Positions 32,352 through 42,733 are shown, counted from the stretch's first letter. The stretch: 64,000 nucleotides of DNA from Nocardioides panzhihuensis (GCF_013408335.1 NZ_JACBZR010000001.1:1984001-2048000), one strand, 5' to 3'. Notes: generated from the sequence alone by a model not told the origin. Made by a program: numbers and translations.

Positions 32352-33530
32352 TCAGCGCAGCGCTGAGCCCTTCTGATATTCGGCCCAGGACAGGTTCCAG
32401 TCGCCGAAGCCGTTGTCCCACTCCATCCGCCGGTCGGTGCCGACGGTGTCGACGATGTCGCCGACCCGGGCCAGGCCGTAGAGCCAGGCGGCGTTGGCGG
32501 TGGAGAGGCCGGTGCAGCCGTGGGAGACGTTGGCGTAGCCCTGGGAGCCGGTCGACCACGGCGCGGCGTGGATGAACTCGCCTGAGTTGGAGATCCGCAT
32601 GGCGTACTCGACGTTGTCGAGGGAGTAGTAGTCGCTCGAGCTCTGGTCGGAGATGCCGATCGTCTCCGAGCGCATCTCCTTGACGCGGTGCTTCTCGGAG
32701 ATGACCTTGATCCCTGAGCGGGTGGTGAAGCCGGGCTTGCCGGTGGTGATCGGGATCGTACGCAGCAGCTTGCCGTTGCTGAAGACCTTCATCTGGTGGG
32801 TGCGCGCGTTGACCTTGAAGACGTGCGCGTCACCGACCTTGTAGGTGGCGGTGCGGCTGTGCTGGCCGTAGACGCCGGCTCCGGCGGAGGCGCCGTTGAT
32901 GTCGAGGTCGACCTTGATCGTGGTGCCAGGGGTCCAGTACTTCTGCGGGCGGTAGCGGGCCTCGGTGTCGGAGACCCAGTGCCAGGAGCCGGCCTGGGTC
33001 GGGGTGGAGGTGACGTGCATGCGCTTCTCGAAGGAGGCGTGGTCCTTGACCGGGAGGTCGAAGTAGACCGCGACCGGCATCCCGACGCCGACCTTGGTGC
33101 CGTCGACAGGGACGATGGTGGCGAAGGTCTGCTGGGCCAGAGAGAGCGAGCGGGTGGTGAAGCTGCTGGTGACGGTGCCGGTCTCACCGGTGGCGGTCAC
33201 GGTGTAGCGCAGTGCCGGGTCGAGCAGGTCGTTGGCGGTCCACTTCGTCTTGTCCGTCGAGAGCGAGCCGGGCACGGTGCTTCCGTCGGGCCTGGCCACC
33301 TTCACGCTCGTGAACTCGCCCGAGGTCGCGGTGACGGTGACGGTGCTGTCGACCGGCACGTCCTTGGCTCCGTCGGCGGGGGCGATGTCGGCGGTCAGCG
33401 GCTTCGCCGACGGCGAGGCGGCAGACGACCCGCCCTTCGCCGAGTCCGGGGTCTCCGGGGCGCCGGCGCAGCCGGAGAGGGCGATCAGGGCCATCGTGGC
33501 CACGAAGACAGAGAAGGAACGAACCCGCAT
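32352..33530 (-). CDS. L,D-transpeptidase lipoprotein (Ldt, YkuD domain)
   Basis: 392 residues. A lipobox LSGC places the lipidated Cys at 21. Two Ig-like domains (about 45-125 and 130-235) precede the YkuD domain, with His321 and catalytic Cys339 in NVSHGCTGLS. This is the build of mycobacterial Ldt(Mt2)-type enzymes that make 3-3 crosslinks in peptidoglycan outside the membrane. It is divergent from jetA across about 140 bases. Confidence 0.93.
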   Translation of the reverse strand: MRVRSFSVFVATMALIALSGCAGAPETPDSAKGGSSAASPSAKPLTADIAPADGAKDVPVDSTVTVTATSGEFTSVKVARPDGSTVPGSLSTDKTKWTANDLLDPALRYTVTATGETGTVTSSFTTRSLSLAQQTFATIVPVDGTKVGVGMPVAVYFDLPVKDHASFEKRMHVTSTPTQAGSWHWVSDTEARYRPQKYWTPGTTIKVDLDINGASAGAGVYGQHSRTATYKVGDAHVFKVNARTHQMKVFSNGKLLRTIPITTGKPGFTTRSGIKVISEKHRVKEMRSETIGISDQSSSDYYSLDNVEYAMRISNSGEFIHAAPWSTGSQGYANVSHGCTGLSTANAAWLYGLARVGDIVDTVGTDRRMEWDNGFGDWNLSWAEYQKGSALR

Positions 33531-33659
33531 GGGACAACTATGCGGCAGGTGGCAACCGAATACTCAGCCCTGGACGCGCACGCGCCGAAGGTGTCGCGCG
33601 CCAGGAGGGATCCAGATGCTCCCGAGCGTGGGCGTTGTGGCGTTGTCGGCGGTGCCGCG

Positions 33660-33665
33660 TACGGT
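33660..33665 (+). promoter_or_regulatory. -10 box of the jetABC operon
   Basis: TACGGT ends eight bases before the jetA ATG, predicting a leaderless mRNA. No clear -35 is visible. Confidence 0.45.
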
Positions 33666-33673
33666 ATCTGCCG

Positions 33674-35218
33674 ATGAGTGAGACTCGCGTCGAGGCGGCG
33701 TACGCCGGGGCACTGGCCGCCTTCAAGAACCCGATGCTCGACCTCCTGCACGGTCGGTTCGCTCCGTTCGTGGTGGCGGTGCTCTCGGTGACCTTCACCT
33801 CCGATCGGGCGGCGGTGCCGGTGGTGGACGCGCACGCCGAGATCGGCGACATGCTGGACCGGCTCCGCGCCGCTGCCCTCGCTGATGGGAAGAGCGCCGA
33901 AGGTGAGAGCGGCGAGGTGATGCTCCCGGTCGGCACGGCGCGCGAGCTGTGCCGTCAGTGGGTGCGCTCCGGTTGGCTGCTGCGCCAGATCGAGGGCGAG
34001 GACGAGGTCTACCGGCTCTCGGCCCACGCGGTGGGTGCTCTGGAGGTCGCCGGACGGGCGAGCGGTTCGCGGGCACGGGTCTCCGAGTCGCGGGTCCGGA
34101 CCCTCCTGGAGGCGGTCGAGCGGCTGGCCCAGGATGCTGACCCCGATGTGCTGACCCGGGTCGCCCGGCTGAGCGAGGAGATCGCCGAGCGGCGCGCCGA
34201 GATCGCCCGCCTGGACCGCACCGGTGTGGTCGACACGGTCGACGACGACACCCTGCTGGAGCAGGCCGAGAACATCCTCCACCTGACCCGCGAGCTCCCG
34301 GCCGACTTCGCGCGGGTGGTCGAGTCGATCCGGGCGATGCAGCGCGACGTGGTGACCGACCTGCGCCAGGACGTACGTCCGGCAGGCGAGGTCCTGCGCG
34401 AGTATCTTCAGCGCGGTAAGGACGTGATGGCCTCCACGCCGGAGGGCAAGGCGTTTGCGGGTGCGCTGCGGATGATCGGTGACCCGCGCCGCCTCGACGG
34501 CCTCGCCACCAACCTGCGCACGGTGCTGCGACATCGGTTCACCAGACAGATGGGTCCGCCCGAGCGGGCCGAGCTGGCCGCTGTCGGGCGCCGGATCGAG
34601 ACGGGTGTCGCGGAGGTCCTGGCCGCGCAGCAGACCGCCTCGCACGTGATCACCACCCAGGTGCGTACGCACGACCCGGCCCGCGACCGGCAGGTCGACG
34701 ACCTGCTGCGCGATGTGATGGTCGGGTTCCAGGCGTGGATGCCGTCCTCGCGGACCGCCGAGGCGGTCGAGCCGCTGCGCCGGCTCCCGGTCGCCGACCT
34801 GGGCCACCTGCGCCAGTCGGTCAGCGAGCTGCGTCCGCCCGAGCCGCCGGCGCCGCTGGCCGACTGGGGTGACGTGGAGAGCGCGGTCGAGGACACCAGG
34901 GCATGGGGCGGTCCGGGCTACCGGGCGATCGAGGCCCACCTGGACGCCTACGTCGCGGCCGGTGCGGGCGAGGAGGCGATCGATCTGGCCGAGGTCTTCG
35001 CGGCCGCGCCGGAGGAGATCCGGCGCCCGGTCGACCTGCTCGGGCTGCTCGAGGTCGCCCACCGCCGCGGGATGAGCGAGACGGGGGAGATCTCCACCAT
35101 CGAGGCCGTCCGGGCGGACGGGGTGCGCCGCAGGTTCGCCTTCGGTGGGGTGAGGCTCAGCCCGCCGGTGGCGACAGTTGACGAACGGGCTGGCGAAGAG
35201 GATGGCGACGATGAGTGA
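33674..35218 (+). CDS. jetA: JetA (DUF3375), kleisin subunit of a Wadjet/MksBEF-type SMC complex
   Basis: 514 residues. The start [20 protein letters not shown] and the long helical middle with winged-helix ends are the DUF3375 pattern, followed directly by DUF4194 and a large SMC-like ATPase as in jetABC. In Wadjet, JetA is the kleisin that links the ATPase heads. The C-terminus is acidic. The gene overlaps jetB by eight bases. Assignment rests on architecture and gene order. Confidence 0.88.
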   Translation: MSETRVEAAYAGALAAFKNPMLDLLHGRFAPFVVAVLSVTFTSDRAAVPVVDAHAEIGDMLDRLRAAALADGKSAEGESGEVMLPVGTARELCRQWVRSGWLLRQIEGEDEVYRLSAHAVGALEVAGRASGSRARVSESRVRTLLEAVERLAQDADPDVLTRVARLSEEIAERRAEIARLDRTGVVDTVDDDTLLEQAENILHLTRELPADFARVVESIRAMQRDVVTDLRQDVRPAGEVLREYLQRGKDVMASTPEGKAFAGALRMIGDPRRLDGLATNLRTVLRHRFTRQMGPPERAELAAVGRRIETGVAEVLAAQQTASHVITTQVRTHDPARDRQVDDLLRDVMVGFQAWMPSSRTAEAVEPLRRLPVADLGHLRQSVSELRPPEPPAPLADWGDVESAVEDTRAWGGPGYRAIEAHLDAYVAAGAGEEAIDLAEVFAAAPEEIRRPVDLLGLLEVAHRRGMSETGEISTIEAVRADGVRRRFAFGGVRLSPPVATVDERAGEEDGDDE

Positions 35219-35963
35219 GACCCAGACCGAGACCGAGGCAGGAACGTCCGTGGCCTACGGCAGCGAGCCGGAAGGCTTCATCGAGCCCGTCTCGATGGAG
35301 GACGACCCGACCGAGCTCTTCGTCGGCGACCACGGCGTCCTCGACGCCGACGTACGCCGGGTGCTGGTCCAGCTGCTGCGCCGCCGGTTCGTCACGGCGG
35401 AGCGGAACCCGCGCCAGTGGCGTACGTTGCTCGACCACCAGGCGGTGATCGAGTCGCGCCTCCACGACCTGTTCGTCCGGCTCGTCGTCGACCACGACCG
35501 CGGGATCGCCTACAAGCGGCAGGTGCGCTCGGAGGAGCTGGACGTGCCGGTGCTCCTCAAGGACGACTCCTACTCGCGGGCCGAGACGCTCGTGCTCGTC
35601 CATCTGCGCACCGTCTTCCAGCGCGAGCGCGGCGCGGGCGAGAGATCCGCGCGCGTCGACGCCGACGAGCTGGAGCAGACCGTGCTCACCTACTTCGACG
35701 TCGCCAGCGGCGACGCCTCCGCGCGCCGCGAAATCCGCCGGGCGGTCGACCGGCTCGCCCGGGAGGGGCTGATCGAGGAGGAGTCCGAGGACCGGTTCCG
35801 GATCACACCTCTGGTCGAGATCGTGCTGAGCGTCGAGAAGCTGGCCGAGCTCAAGGAGTGGCTGAGGGACCGTGTTGGTCTCGACACGCCTGCGCCTGGC
35901 GGCTCCGGCGGCTCGACCAGCGAGAACGACGAAGCCGAGTCCGGCGAGGAGACCGAGCAGTGA
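35211..35963 (+). CDS. jetB: JetB (DUF4194), KITE subunit of the SMC complex
   Basis: 250 residues from the ATG at 35211 (alternatives at 35178 and 35202 lie further inside jetA). Two winged-helix-like halves end near [12 protein letters not shown]. The last 30 residues differ from the family: a Gly/Ser/Thr stretch ([13 protein letters not shown]) then an acidic tail. That stretch is encoded by an inverted copy of the 53-bp dispersed repeat. JetB dimers bind JetA and modulate the ATPase. The stop overlaps the jetC GTG. Confidence 0.87.
   Translation: MSETQTETEAGTSVAYGSEPEGFIEPVSMEDDPTELFVGDHGVLDADVRRVLVQLLRRRFVTAERNPRQWRTLLDHQAVIESRLHDLFVRLVVDHDRGIAYKRQVRSEELDVPVLLKDDSYSRAETLVLVHLRTVFQRERGAGERSARVDADELEQTVLTYFDVASGDASARREIRRAVDRLAREGLIEEESEDRFRITPLVEIVLSVEKLAELKEWLRDRVGLDTPAPGGSGGSTSENDEAESGEETEQ
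35868..35920 (-). repeat. 53-bp dispersed repeat, copy 3, inside jetB
   Basis: Reverse complement of the repeats at 4425 and 42386, with only a few differences. It is read in frame as part of the jetB C-terminus and contributes about 17 residues. Its internal CCGCC/GGCGG symmetry is partly kept. Confidence 0.85.
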
Positions 35964-38900
35964 ACATGATCGACAGCCTCTTCGGCCTCATCCCGGCGCG
36001 CTCGACCGGACGGCAGTGGATCGCGAGCGAGCTGCAGCTGGTCAACTGGGGCGGCTACGACGGCGCCCACCGGGTGCGGTTCTCGCCGACAGCGACGCTG
36101 CTCACCGGGGGTTCCGGATCGGGCAAGTCGACGCTGATGGACGCCTACATCGCGTTGATCATGCCGCACACGACGCCGTTCAACGGCGCCTCCAACGGCG
36201 GCGTGGTGGGCCGTCCGCGGGGTCAGGACCAGCGCAACATCCTCTCCTACGCGCGCGGCAAGATCGACGAGGCGAAGACCGCCGAGGGCACCAAGATCCG
36301 GGTGCTGCGCGGCGACGGCCGCGACACCTGGTCGGCGATCGCGATGACCTGGGTGGACCAGACCGGCTCCCGCTTCACCGCGGTCCGGTCCTGGTACGTC
36401 CCGGCGTCCGCCAAGAACCTCGACGACGTGACCAAGCTCCGGGCGGTGGCCGATGCAGACTTCGACGTTCGCGATCTGGAGCCGGTCGCGGCCCACCGGT
36501 TCACGCGCGCCTCGGTCTCCGAGGTCGGGCTGACCCCGATCGACACCGACCGCGACTTCACCGCGCGGATCCACTCGGCGCTCGGGATCGGCGCGGCCGG
36601 CGACGGCGAGAAGGCGGTCAACCTGCTCGGCCGGATCCAGGCCGGGCAGCAGATCACCACGGTCGACGATCTCTACAAGAAGATGGTGCTCGAGGAGCCC
36701 GCTACCCTCGCCACCGCCGACGGCGTCGTGGCCCACTTCGACGAGCTCGCCGCGACCCGCGACCGGATGGTCACCGCGCAGCAGCAGGTGCGTGCGCTGA
36801 CGCCGATCCGGGAGCACCGGGCAACCATCGATGACGCCGCCGCCAGGCTGGAGGTCATCGACGGGATCGGCGACTTCGCCGACGAGACCACCCCGGCGGG
36901 CCTGTGGCGGGCCGGCAAGCGAGTCGACCTGCTCAGCGAGCTGGAGGCCGATCTCAGCGCCCGCAGGAGTGCGGCGGAGAAGGCGGTGGCCGAGAAGCAG
37001 GCTCTGGTCGAGGCCGCCGAGTCCGAGCGCGACGGCCTCATGGTCACTGTCGCCGCCTCCGGCGGCCGGCGTCTGGAGGAGGCCACCCGCGAGATCAGGG
37101 CCGCCGAGACCCGCGCGGACAACGTACGCCGCGCCCGCGAGGCACTGGACGGGGAGCTCGCCGTCCTCGGCGCCGTGGCGACCACGCCCGCCGAGTTCGA
37201 GAGCCTCCAGGCCGCCGCGCAGGCGGCCCTGGTCGATGACGACGCCCGCACGACCGCCCTCAACGCGTACGCCGCGGCGCGCTCAGCCGAGACCGCCGCC
37301 GCCGACCTGGTCGGCCGGCTCGAGGATGAGCTCGCCGATGCCGAGAAGACGAAGAACAACATCCCCGAGCCGCTGCGCGCCGCTCGTGCGGTGCTGGCCG
37401 AGGCGGCCGGGCTCAGCCCGGCGGAGATGCCGTTCGTCGGCGAGCTGATCGAGGTGCGCACCGAGCACGAGGCCTGGCGCGAGGCGTTCAACCTGGCGCT
37501 GGGCGGGTTCGCCACCACGATGCTCGTCGACGCGGCCCACGTGGGCGCCTTCCGAGCCGCGATCGACTCGGTGCGGCAACGGACACGGATCCGCTACGAG
37601 GCCGTCCCCACCGGGTTGAAGGACGGTGTGCACCCTCTGGACGAGGGCACCCTGCCGGGGCGTCTGGACTACCGCCGTGGCGTGTTCACCGGCTGGCTCA
37701 AGCAGCGCCTGAGGGAACGCCACGGCTACGTCTGCGTGCAGACTCCCGCGCTGCTCGCCCAGCACCGGATGGCGCTCACGGTCACCGGTCAGGTCTCGCA
37801 GGGGACCCGTGGCGCGCACGGCGGCCACGGTGCCGGCAACGTCCTCGGCTTCACCAACACCCGTCGCGTCGCCGAGCTCACCGAGCGCCTCGAGACTGCT
37901 CGCAAGGACGCGGAGACCGCGAAGGTCGTGGTCGTGGAGACCGAGCGGGCCATCAAGCAGCTCGACCTGCGGCGTACGTCCTTCAAGGCGGTCTCCGCAC
38001 TGACCTGGGACCAGGTCGACGTGGCTGGTGCCGAGGACGAGCGGGACCGGTGGGCATCGGTGATCGCCGAGGTCACCGCCGAGAACCCGGAGATCGCCAC
38101 GCTCCAGGAGCGTCTGAAGAGCGCGCGGGCCAAGGTCGACTCGCTGCGCGAGGGCATCGGCGCGGCCAAGAGCGCCTTCCAGACCCTCGACGAGCGCTGG
38201 AGCGACGTGGTCGAGCAGGTCGACCGTGCAAAGGACGCGCTGGAGGACGCTGCGGCCTCGGGCACCGACGTCGCCCCCGCCCAGGCCGACTATCTCGAGC
38301 AGCTCTTCAAGGCCTCCGGTGGCGAGGGAGCCGGCCGCCGCGAGGACGCGCTCGCCGAGCTCGACGCGGTCTTCGCCCGGGCGAGCGAGAGCCTCGCCGC
38401 AGACCGGGCCGGTGCACAGGAGGCGATCGGGACCGCCCGCGTCCAGCTCCGGCAGACCTTCGAGGCCTTCCTCGAGCGCTGGCCCAACCCGAACCTCCAC
38501 ACCGACCCGGACGACTCCTACGCCGACTTCGACCGCCTCCTCGACGAGCTGCAGACCAGCGGTCTGCACGAGCTCGAGGTCGAGTGGCGCGACTCCCTGC
38601 TCAAGCTGTCGGGCAACGACCTGACGAACCTCGACTCGACCCTGTCACGCGCGGTGCGCGAGATCCGCGACCGGATCGACCCGATCAACCAGATCCTCGC
38701 CGGGCTCCCGTTCAACGACGACGCCCACCGGCTCCGCATCGACACCCAGGAGGGCCAGTCGGCGGTGCGCGGGCGATTCCGCAAGGAGCTGCGCTCGGTG
38801 CGCGACCTCATCGAGAAGGCCTCGACCAACGAGACCCGGGAGCAGGCCTACACCCGAATGACGCGGCTCATCGACCGGATGCGCCGCACGGCCCCTGACT

Positions 38901-39325
38901 TCGCCGACCTGATCGACGTACGCAATCACGTCCACGTCAGCGCCGAGAAGGTCACCGCCGACACCGGTGAGCACGTGGCCCTCTACGACCACATCGGCGA
39001 GAAGTCCGGTGGCGAGTCGCAGGAGCTGGTCGCCTTCATCGTCGGCGCCGCGCTGCGCTACCAGCTCGGTGACGCCGGCGCCGAGCGACCGCGCTACGCA
39101 CCGGTCTTCCTCGACGAGGCGCTGATCAAGGCCGACGCCCGCTTCACCGGCCGTGCCATCGGCGCCTGGCGGGGTCTGGGGTTCCAGCTCATCATCGGCG
39201 CCCCCAACGACAAGCACAGCGCCATCGAGCCGCACGTCGACGTCCAGTACACGGTGCTCAAGGACGCCGCGGGCCACTCGTTCCCGAAGCTCGAGGTGGG
39301 ACTCGAGGAGACGCCCGCTCCCTGA
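35960..39325 (+). CDS. jetC: JetC, SMC-like ATPase of a Wadjet/MksBEF-type complex
   Basis: 1121 residues from the GTG at 35960, eight bases after GAGGAG and overlapping the jetB stop; ATG 35966 is an alternative. Walker [10 protein letters not shown] is at 50-58. Long coiled coils follow (about 290-430 and 620-900), separated by a hinge region near 500-610. The ABC signature SGGES is at 1016-1020 and Walker B VFLDEA at 1049-1054. JetC dimers extrude DNA loops in Wadjet. No jetD (DUF3322/DUF2220 nuclease) follows: the next gene is a minus-strand antiporter. Confidence 0.88.
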   Translation: MNMIDSLFGLIPARSTGRQWIASELQLVNWGGYDGAHRVRFSPTATLLTGGSGSGKSTLMDAYIALIMPHTTPFNGASNGGVVGRPRGQDQRNILSYARGKIDEAKTAEGTKIRVLRGDGRDTWSAIAMTWVDQTGSRFTAVRSWYVPASAKNLDDVTKLRAVADADFDVRDLEPVAAHRFTRASVSEVGLTPIDTDRDFTARIHSALGIGAAGDGEKAVNLLGRIQAGQQITTVDDLYKKMVLEEPATLATADGVVAHFDELAATRDRMVTAQQQVRALTPIREHRATIDDAAARLEVIDGIGDFADETTPAGLWRAGKRVDLLSELEADLSARRSAAEKAVAEKQALVEAAESERDGLMVTVAASGGRRLEEATREIRAAETRADNVRRAREALDGELAVLGAVATTPAEFESLQAAAQAALVDDDARTTALNAYAAARSAETAAADLVGRLEDELADAEKTKNNIPEPLRAARAVLAEAAGLSPAEMPFVGELIEVRTEHEAWREAFNLALGGFATTMLVDAAHVGAFRAAIDSVRQRTRIRYEAVPTGLKDGVHPLDEGTLPGRLDYRRGVFTGWLKQRLRERHGYVCVQTPALLAQHRMALTVTGQVSQGTRGAHGGHGAGNVLGFTNTRRVAELTERLETARKDAETAKVVVVETERAIKQLDLRRTSFKAVSALTWDQVDVAGAEDERDRWASVIAEVTAENPEIATLQERLKSARAKVDSLREGIGAAKSAFQTLDERWSDVVEQVDRAKDALEDAAASGTDVAPAQADYLEQLFKASGGEGAGRREDALAELDAVFARASESLAADRAGAQEAIGTARVQLRQTFEAFLERWPNPNLHTDPDDSYADFDRLLDELQTSGLHELEVEWRDSLLKLSGNDLTNLDSTLSRAVREIRDRIDPINQILAGLPFNDDAHRLRIDTQEGQSAVRGRFRKELRSVRDLIEKASTNETREQAYTRMTRLIDRMRRTAPDFADLIDVRNHVHVSAEKVTADTGEHVALYDHIGEKSGGESQELVAFIVGAALRYQLGDAGAERPRYAPVFLDEALIKADARFTGRAIGAWRGLGFQLIIGAPNDKHSAIEPHVDVQYTVLKDAAGHSFPKLEVGLEETPAP

Positions 39326-39337
39326 ATCGGCGGACGC

Positions 39338-40459
39338 TCAGGGCTGCATCGACAGGAACAGGAACGACGCCAGCAGGACCAGGTGGACGAACCCCTGCAA
39401 GGCGTAGACGCGACCCTGGACGACGGTCAGGCCGGTGACGAAGACGGTGATGACCAGGAGCACGATCTGGGTCGGCTCGAGGCCGAGCTCGAGCGGGCCG
39501 GTGAGCCAGATCATCGCCACGGCGAGGGTGGGGATGGTGAGACCGATGGAGGCCATCGCCGAGCCGTAGGCGAGGTTGAGGCTGGTCTGCACCCGGTCGC
39601 GGGAGGCGTTGCGCACCGCGGCGATGGACTCCGGGGCGAGGACGAGCAGGGCGATCACGATACCCACGACGGCGTACGGGAAGCCCAGGCTCGCCACGGT
39701 GCTCTCGATCGTGGGGGAGAGGACCTTGGCCAGGCCGACGACGGAGACGAGCGAGACCAGGAGCAGTCCGAGGCTGAGCGCGGACTCGCCGGTCGTGGGC
39801 GGGTCGGCGTGGCCGTCCTTGTCGAGGTCGACGAGCCCGGTCATCCGGCCGTGCTCGTCGCTGGTGACGGGGAGGAAGAAGTCGCGGTGTCGGACGGTCT
39901 GGGTGAAGAGGAAGGCGACGTAGAGAGCGAGCGACGCGACCGCGGCGAAGGCCAGCTGGGAGGTGGAGTACTGCGCGCCCTTCGCCGACGTGGTGAAGGC
40001 CGGCAGCACCAGGGTGAGCCCGGCCAGGGCGATCACCGTGGCTACCGCGGACCCGGTGCCGGCGGCGTTGAAGCTGACCAGCCCGTGCTTGATGGCGCCG
40101 ACCATGAGCGAGAGCCCGACGATGCCGTTGAGCGTGATCATCACTGCGGCGAAGACGGTGTCCCGGGCGTAGGTGCTGGTGTTGTCACCGCCGCTGGTCA
40201 TCAGCATCACGATCAGGCCGACCTCGATCACGGTCACCGCGACGGCGAGGATGAGCGACCCGAACGGCTCACCGACCTTGTGTGCGACCACCTCGGCATG
40301 GTGGACGGCGCTCAGCACCGCGCCGACGAGCACCGCCGCCACCACGGCGAGGATGGTCCAGTGGTCGTGGCGAAACCAGGCGAGCGCCAGCACCACCATG
40401 GCGAGGACGGGCACGACCACTGACCACTGCATACGGCCCCGGACCGCTGACGCACTCAT
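39338..40459 (-). CDS. Cation/proton antiporter of the CaxA/ChaA type
   Basis: 373 residues with about eleven membrane segments in two homologous halves. The first ion-binding repeat contains GEPFGSLILAVAVTVIEVGL and the second APESIAAVRNASRDRVQ, each with an acidic residue in the membrane. The central loop carries DLDKDGHAD (Asp211, 213, 215, 219), a dockerin-like calcium loop. TAGGGT on the minus strand (40466-40471) ends six bases before the ATG. Likely exports Ca2+ or Na+ in exchange for protons. Confidence 0.88.
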   Translation of the reverse strand: MSASAVRGRMQWSVVVPVLAMVVLALAWFRHDHWTILAVVAAVLVGAVLSAVHHAEVVAHKVGEPFGSLILAVAVTVIEVGLIVMLMTSGGDNTSTYARDTVFAAVMITLNGIVGLSLMVGAIKHGLVSFNAAGTGSAVATVIALAGLTLVLPAFTTSAKGAQYSTSQLAFAAVASLALYVAFLFTQTVRHRDFFLPVTSDEHGRMTGLVDLDKDGHADPPTTGESALSLGLLLVSLVSVVGLAKVLSPTIESTVASLGFPYAVVGIVIALLVLAPESIAAVRNASRDRVQTSLNLAYGSAMASIGLTIPTLAVAMIWLTGPLELGLEPTQIVLLVITVFVTGLTVVQGRVYALQGFVHLVLLASFLFLSMQP

Positions 40460-40465
40460 GGGGCG

Positions 40466-40471
40466 ACCCTA
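40466..40471 (-). promoter_or_regulatory. -10 box of the antiporter gene
   Basis: TAGGGT read on the minus strand, six bases before the antiporter ATG; leaderless start predicted. Confidence 0.5.
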
Positions 40472-40512
40472 TCCCGTGACGGCCCGCCGACAAGCCGCCC
40501 GGTTCTCGCTCG

Positions 40513-40518
40513 TAGCCT
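40513..40518 (+). promoter_or_regulatory. -10 box of the gamma-glutamyltransferase gene
   Basis: TAGCCT, six bases before the GTG at 40525; leaderless start predicted. It is back to back with the antiporter promoter, 41 bases away. Confidence 0.5.
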
Positions 40519-40524
40519 GGGTCT

Positions 40525-42339
40525 GTGCCCTTCGACACTTCGAAACCGTCCCCCTCTCGCTACACGCCTCCGGCCGCCTTCAAGACCCGTCCCGACCTGC
40601 TTGGAAGGTTCGGCATGGTCGGCTCGACGCACTGGCTGGCCAGCGGCACCGCACAGGCCGTGCTCGAGCGTGGGGGCAACGCCTTCGATGCGGTGGTCGC
40701 CGGCGGGTTCGTTCTGCACGTCGTCGAGCCCCACCTCAACGGGCCCGGTGGTGACCTGGTCGGGATCTTCGCACCTACCGGCGGTGAGGCGACGGTGCTG
40801 ATGGGTCAGGGGCCGGCGCCCGCGGGGGCATCTGTCGAGCAGATGCGGGCAGAGGGGCTCGAGCTGGTGCCCGGCTCCGGGGCGCTGGCGGCCGCCGTCC
40901 CAGGTGCGGTCGACGCCTGGCTGATGCTGCTGCGCGACCACGGCACCTGGGAGCTGGGAGACGTGCTCGCCTACGCCATCGACTATGCCCGCAACGGCCA
41001 TCCGATCCTGGGCCGGGCGGTCTCCACGATCGCCGCGGTGGCCGATCTGTTCCGCGACCACTGGCCCACCTCGGCCGCCCACTGGCTCGTCGACGGCGAG
41101 CCGCCGGAGCCGGACACCATGGTCCGCAACGAGGCCTACGCCGCGGTGCTCGACCGCCTCGTGGCTGCCGGGGACGGCGCCGAGACCCGTGCGGAGCGCA
41201 TCGGCGCCGCCCGTGCCGCCTGGGGCAGCGGATTCGTCGCGGAGGCGATCGATCGGTTCGTACGCACCCCGCACCGCCACTCCTCCGGAACCGATCATTC
41301 CGGAGTGATCAGGTCGGCCGACATGGCCGGGTTCTCGGCTGCGTACGAGAAGCCGGTGACGACCGAGTTCCGCGGCCACACGATCGCGAAGGCAGGGCCG
41401 TGGACCCAGGGTCCCGTGCTGCTGCAGACGCTCAACCTGCTCGAGCCGCTGGACGACGCGCTGCTCGACCCGAGCCAGGCGGAGGGCGCGCACACGATCC
41501 TGGAGGCGACCAAGCTCGCCTTCGCCGACCGCGACGCCCACTACGGCGACGGTGCCGACCCGGACGTGATCGAGACCCTGCTGTCCAAGGAGTACGCCGC
41601 GACCCGCCGCCCCCTGATCGCCGATGCCGCCTCGGCCGAGGTGAGGCCCGGCCTGGGCGCGAAGACCTTCCCGCCGCTGCGAGAGACCTACGACCCGGCC
41701 GCGGCCGCGTCCGGGGTGGGGGAGCCGACCGTCTCACGAGAGGGCGAGACCCGCGGCGACACCTGCCACATCGACGTCGCCGACCGCTGGGGCAACATGA
41801 TCGCGGTGACCCCGTCGGGCGGGTGGCTGCAGTCCTCGCCCACGATCCCCGAGCTCGGCTTCTGCCTCGGCACCCGGCTGCAGATGACCTGGCTGGAGCC
41901 GGGCCTCCCGTCCACGCTCCGGCCCGGGTCCCGTCCGCGGACCACGCTCACCCCGACGCTGGTTCTTCGCGACGGTCAGGCCGTGACTGCCGTCGGCTCG
42001 CCTGGTGGCGACCAGCAGGACCAGTGGCAGCTGCTCTACCTGCTGCGGACCATCGTCGGGGGCTACTCACCCCAGGAGGCCATCGACGCTCCGGCGCTCC
42101 ACTCGACGTCCTTTCCCGGCTCCTTCTGGCCGCGGACCTGGACTCCGGCTGGGGCGGTGCTCGAGGATCGGCTCGGAGCTGAGGTCGTCGCGGACCTGCG
42201 TCGGCGTGGGCATGTCGTCGAGCTGGGTGGGGACTGGTCGCTTGGGCGGCTTTCTGCGGTTGCTCGGGATCCTTTGACTGGGATGCTGTCTGGTGCTGCT
42301 AATGCTCGGGGGGCTCAGGGGTATGCGGTTGGGCGTTAG
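40525..42339 (+). CDS. Gamma-glutamyltransferase family protein
   Basis: 604 residues from a GTG. Ntn-hydrolase fold of the GGT family. The nucleophile at the cleavage site is Thr413 in GDTCHIDV, where many members have a second Thr after it; here it is Cys. Upstream, GGNAFDAVVAG and GPGGDLVGIF mark the large subunit; downstream, SPGGDQQDQ marks the small one. No signal peptide is evident, so it may be cytoplasmic. Such enzymes transfer or hydrolyse gamma-glutamyl groups; some act as acylases. Confidence 0.88.
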   Translation: MPFDTSKPSPSRYTPPAAFKTRPDLLGRFGMVGSTHWLASGTAQAVLERGGNAFDAVVAGGFVLHVVEPHLNGPGGDLVGIFAPTGGEATVLMGQGPAPAGASVEQMRAEGLELVPGSGALAAAVPGAVDAWLMLLRDHGTWELGDVLAYAIDYARNGHPILGRAVSTIAAVADLFRDHWPTSAAHWLVDGEPPEPDTMVRNEAYAAVLDRLVAAGDGAETRAERIGAARAAWGSGFVAEAIDRFVRTPHRHSSGTDHSGVIRSADMAGFSAAYEKPVTTEFRGHTIAKAGPWTQGPVLLQTLNLLEPLDDALLDPSQAEGAHTILEATKLAFADRDAHYGDGADPDVIETLLSKEYAATRRPLIADAASAEVRPGLGAKTFPPLRETYDPAAAASGVGEPTVSREGETRGDTCHIDVADRWGNMIAVTPSGGWLQSSPTIPELGFCLGTRLQMTWLEPGLPSTLRPGSRPRTTLTPTLVLRDGQAVTAVGSPGGDQQDQWQLLYLLRTIVGGYSPQEAIDAPALHSTSFPGSFWPRTWTPAGAVLEDRLGAEVVADLRRRGHVVELGGDWSLGRLSAVARDPLTGMLSGAANARGAQGYAVGR

Positions 42340-42385
42340 CGTGCTCGGGGGTCGGGCTGGCTGCCGCTGGTCGAGCTTCTCTTCG

Positions 42386-42438
42386 CTGGTCGAGCCGCCG
42401 GAGCCGCTAGGCGGAGGCGTGTCGAGACCAACACGGTT
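42386..42438 (+). repeat. 53-bp dispersed repeat, copy 2
   Basis: Identical to 4425-4477, and also followed within about 50 bases by the palindromic repeat, so the two units appear to move or be kept together. Confidence 0.85.
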
Positions 42439-42482
42439 CTGGTCGGGGAAACCTCACTGAGCGACTGTTTCTTCGTTTCCAG

Positions 42483-42660
42483 GTTCGCCGCCGACCCTTT
42501 CCTCGAGTGTTTCTCGATCATGCGCCGCGTCAAGGACGGGCTTCGCCCGCCGCTTCGCGGTGGCCTTCGGCCATCCTTGACTCGGCACCTGATCGAGAAA
42601 GATTTCGCCTATATCGGGGCGGCGGCGAGGGTGTGGCGCGGGGTTCAGGTTGCTTGTTCG
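42483..42660 (+). repeat. Palindromic repeat, copy C
   Basis: Starts GTTCGCCGCCGACCC and ends GGTGTGGCGCGGGGTT, matching copies A and B in order and spacing. Hairpin arms are at 42510-42536 and 42574-42600 (TTTCTCGATCA and its complement at the ends), with a CTTCGCCCGCCGCTTCGCGG loop. The sequence has diverged, but base changes in one arm are mostly matched in the other. Confidence 0.75.
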
Positions 42661-42720
42661 CTGACTGCGTAAATCGGGTCTGACCAGCACAAACAGGTAG
42701 CCACGGGTGACTCTTTCACA

Positions 42721-42726
42721 TATAAT
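42721..42726 (+). promoter_or_regulatory. Consensus -10 box of the second DUF222/HNH gene
   Basis: TATAAT, seven bases before the ATG at 42734; leaderless start predicted. It is unusually AT-rich for this genome. Confidence 0.65.
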
Positions 42727-42733
42727 GAGGCGT

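Larger units (their letters stand above)
42340..42733 (+). other. Repeat-rich intergenic region before the second DUF222/HNH gene
   Basis: 394 bases without a gene. It holds the second copy of the 53-bp repeat (42386-42438), the third palindromic repeat (42483-42660), and a perfect TATAAT box (42721-42726). The order is the same as before the first HNH gene. Confidence 0.8.

Noticed and set aside
39326..40524. A jetD gene hidden downstream of jetC
   Set aside because: Both strands were read. The only gene is the antiporter on the minus strand, with eleven membrane segments; no soluble nuclease-like frame exists between jetC and the GGT gene.
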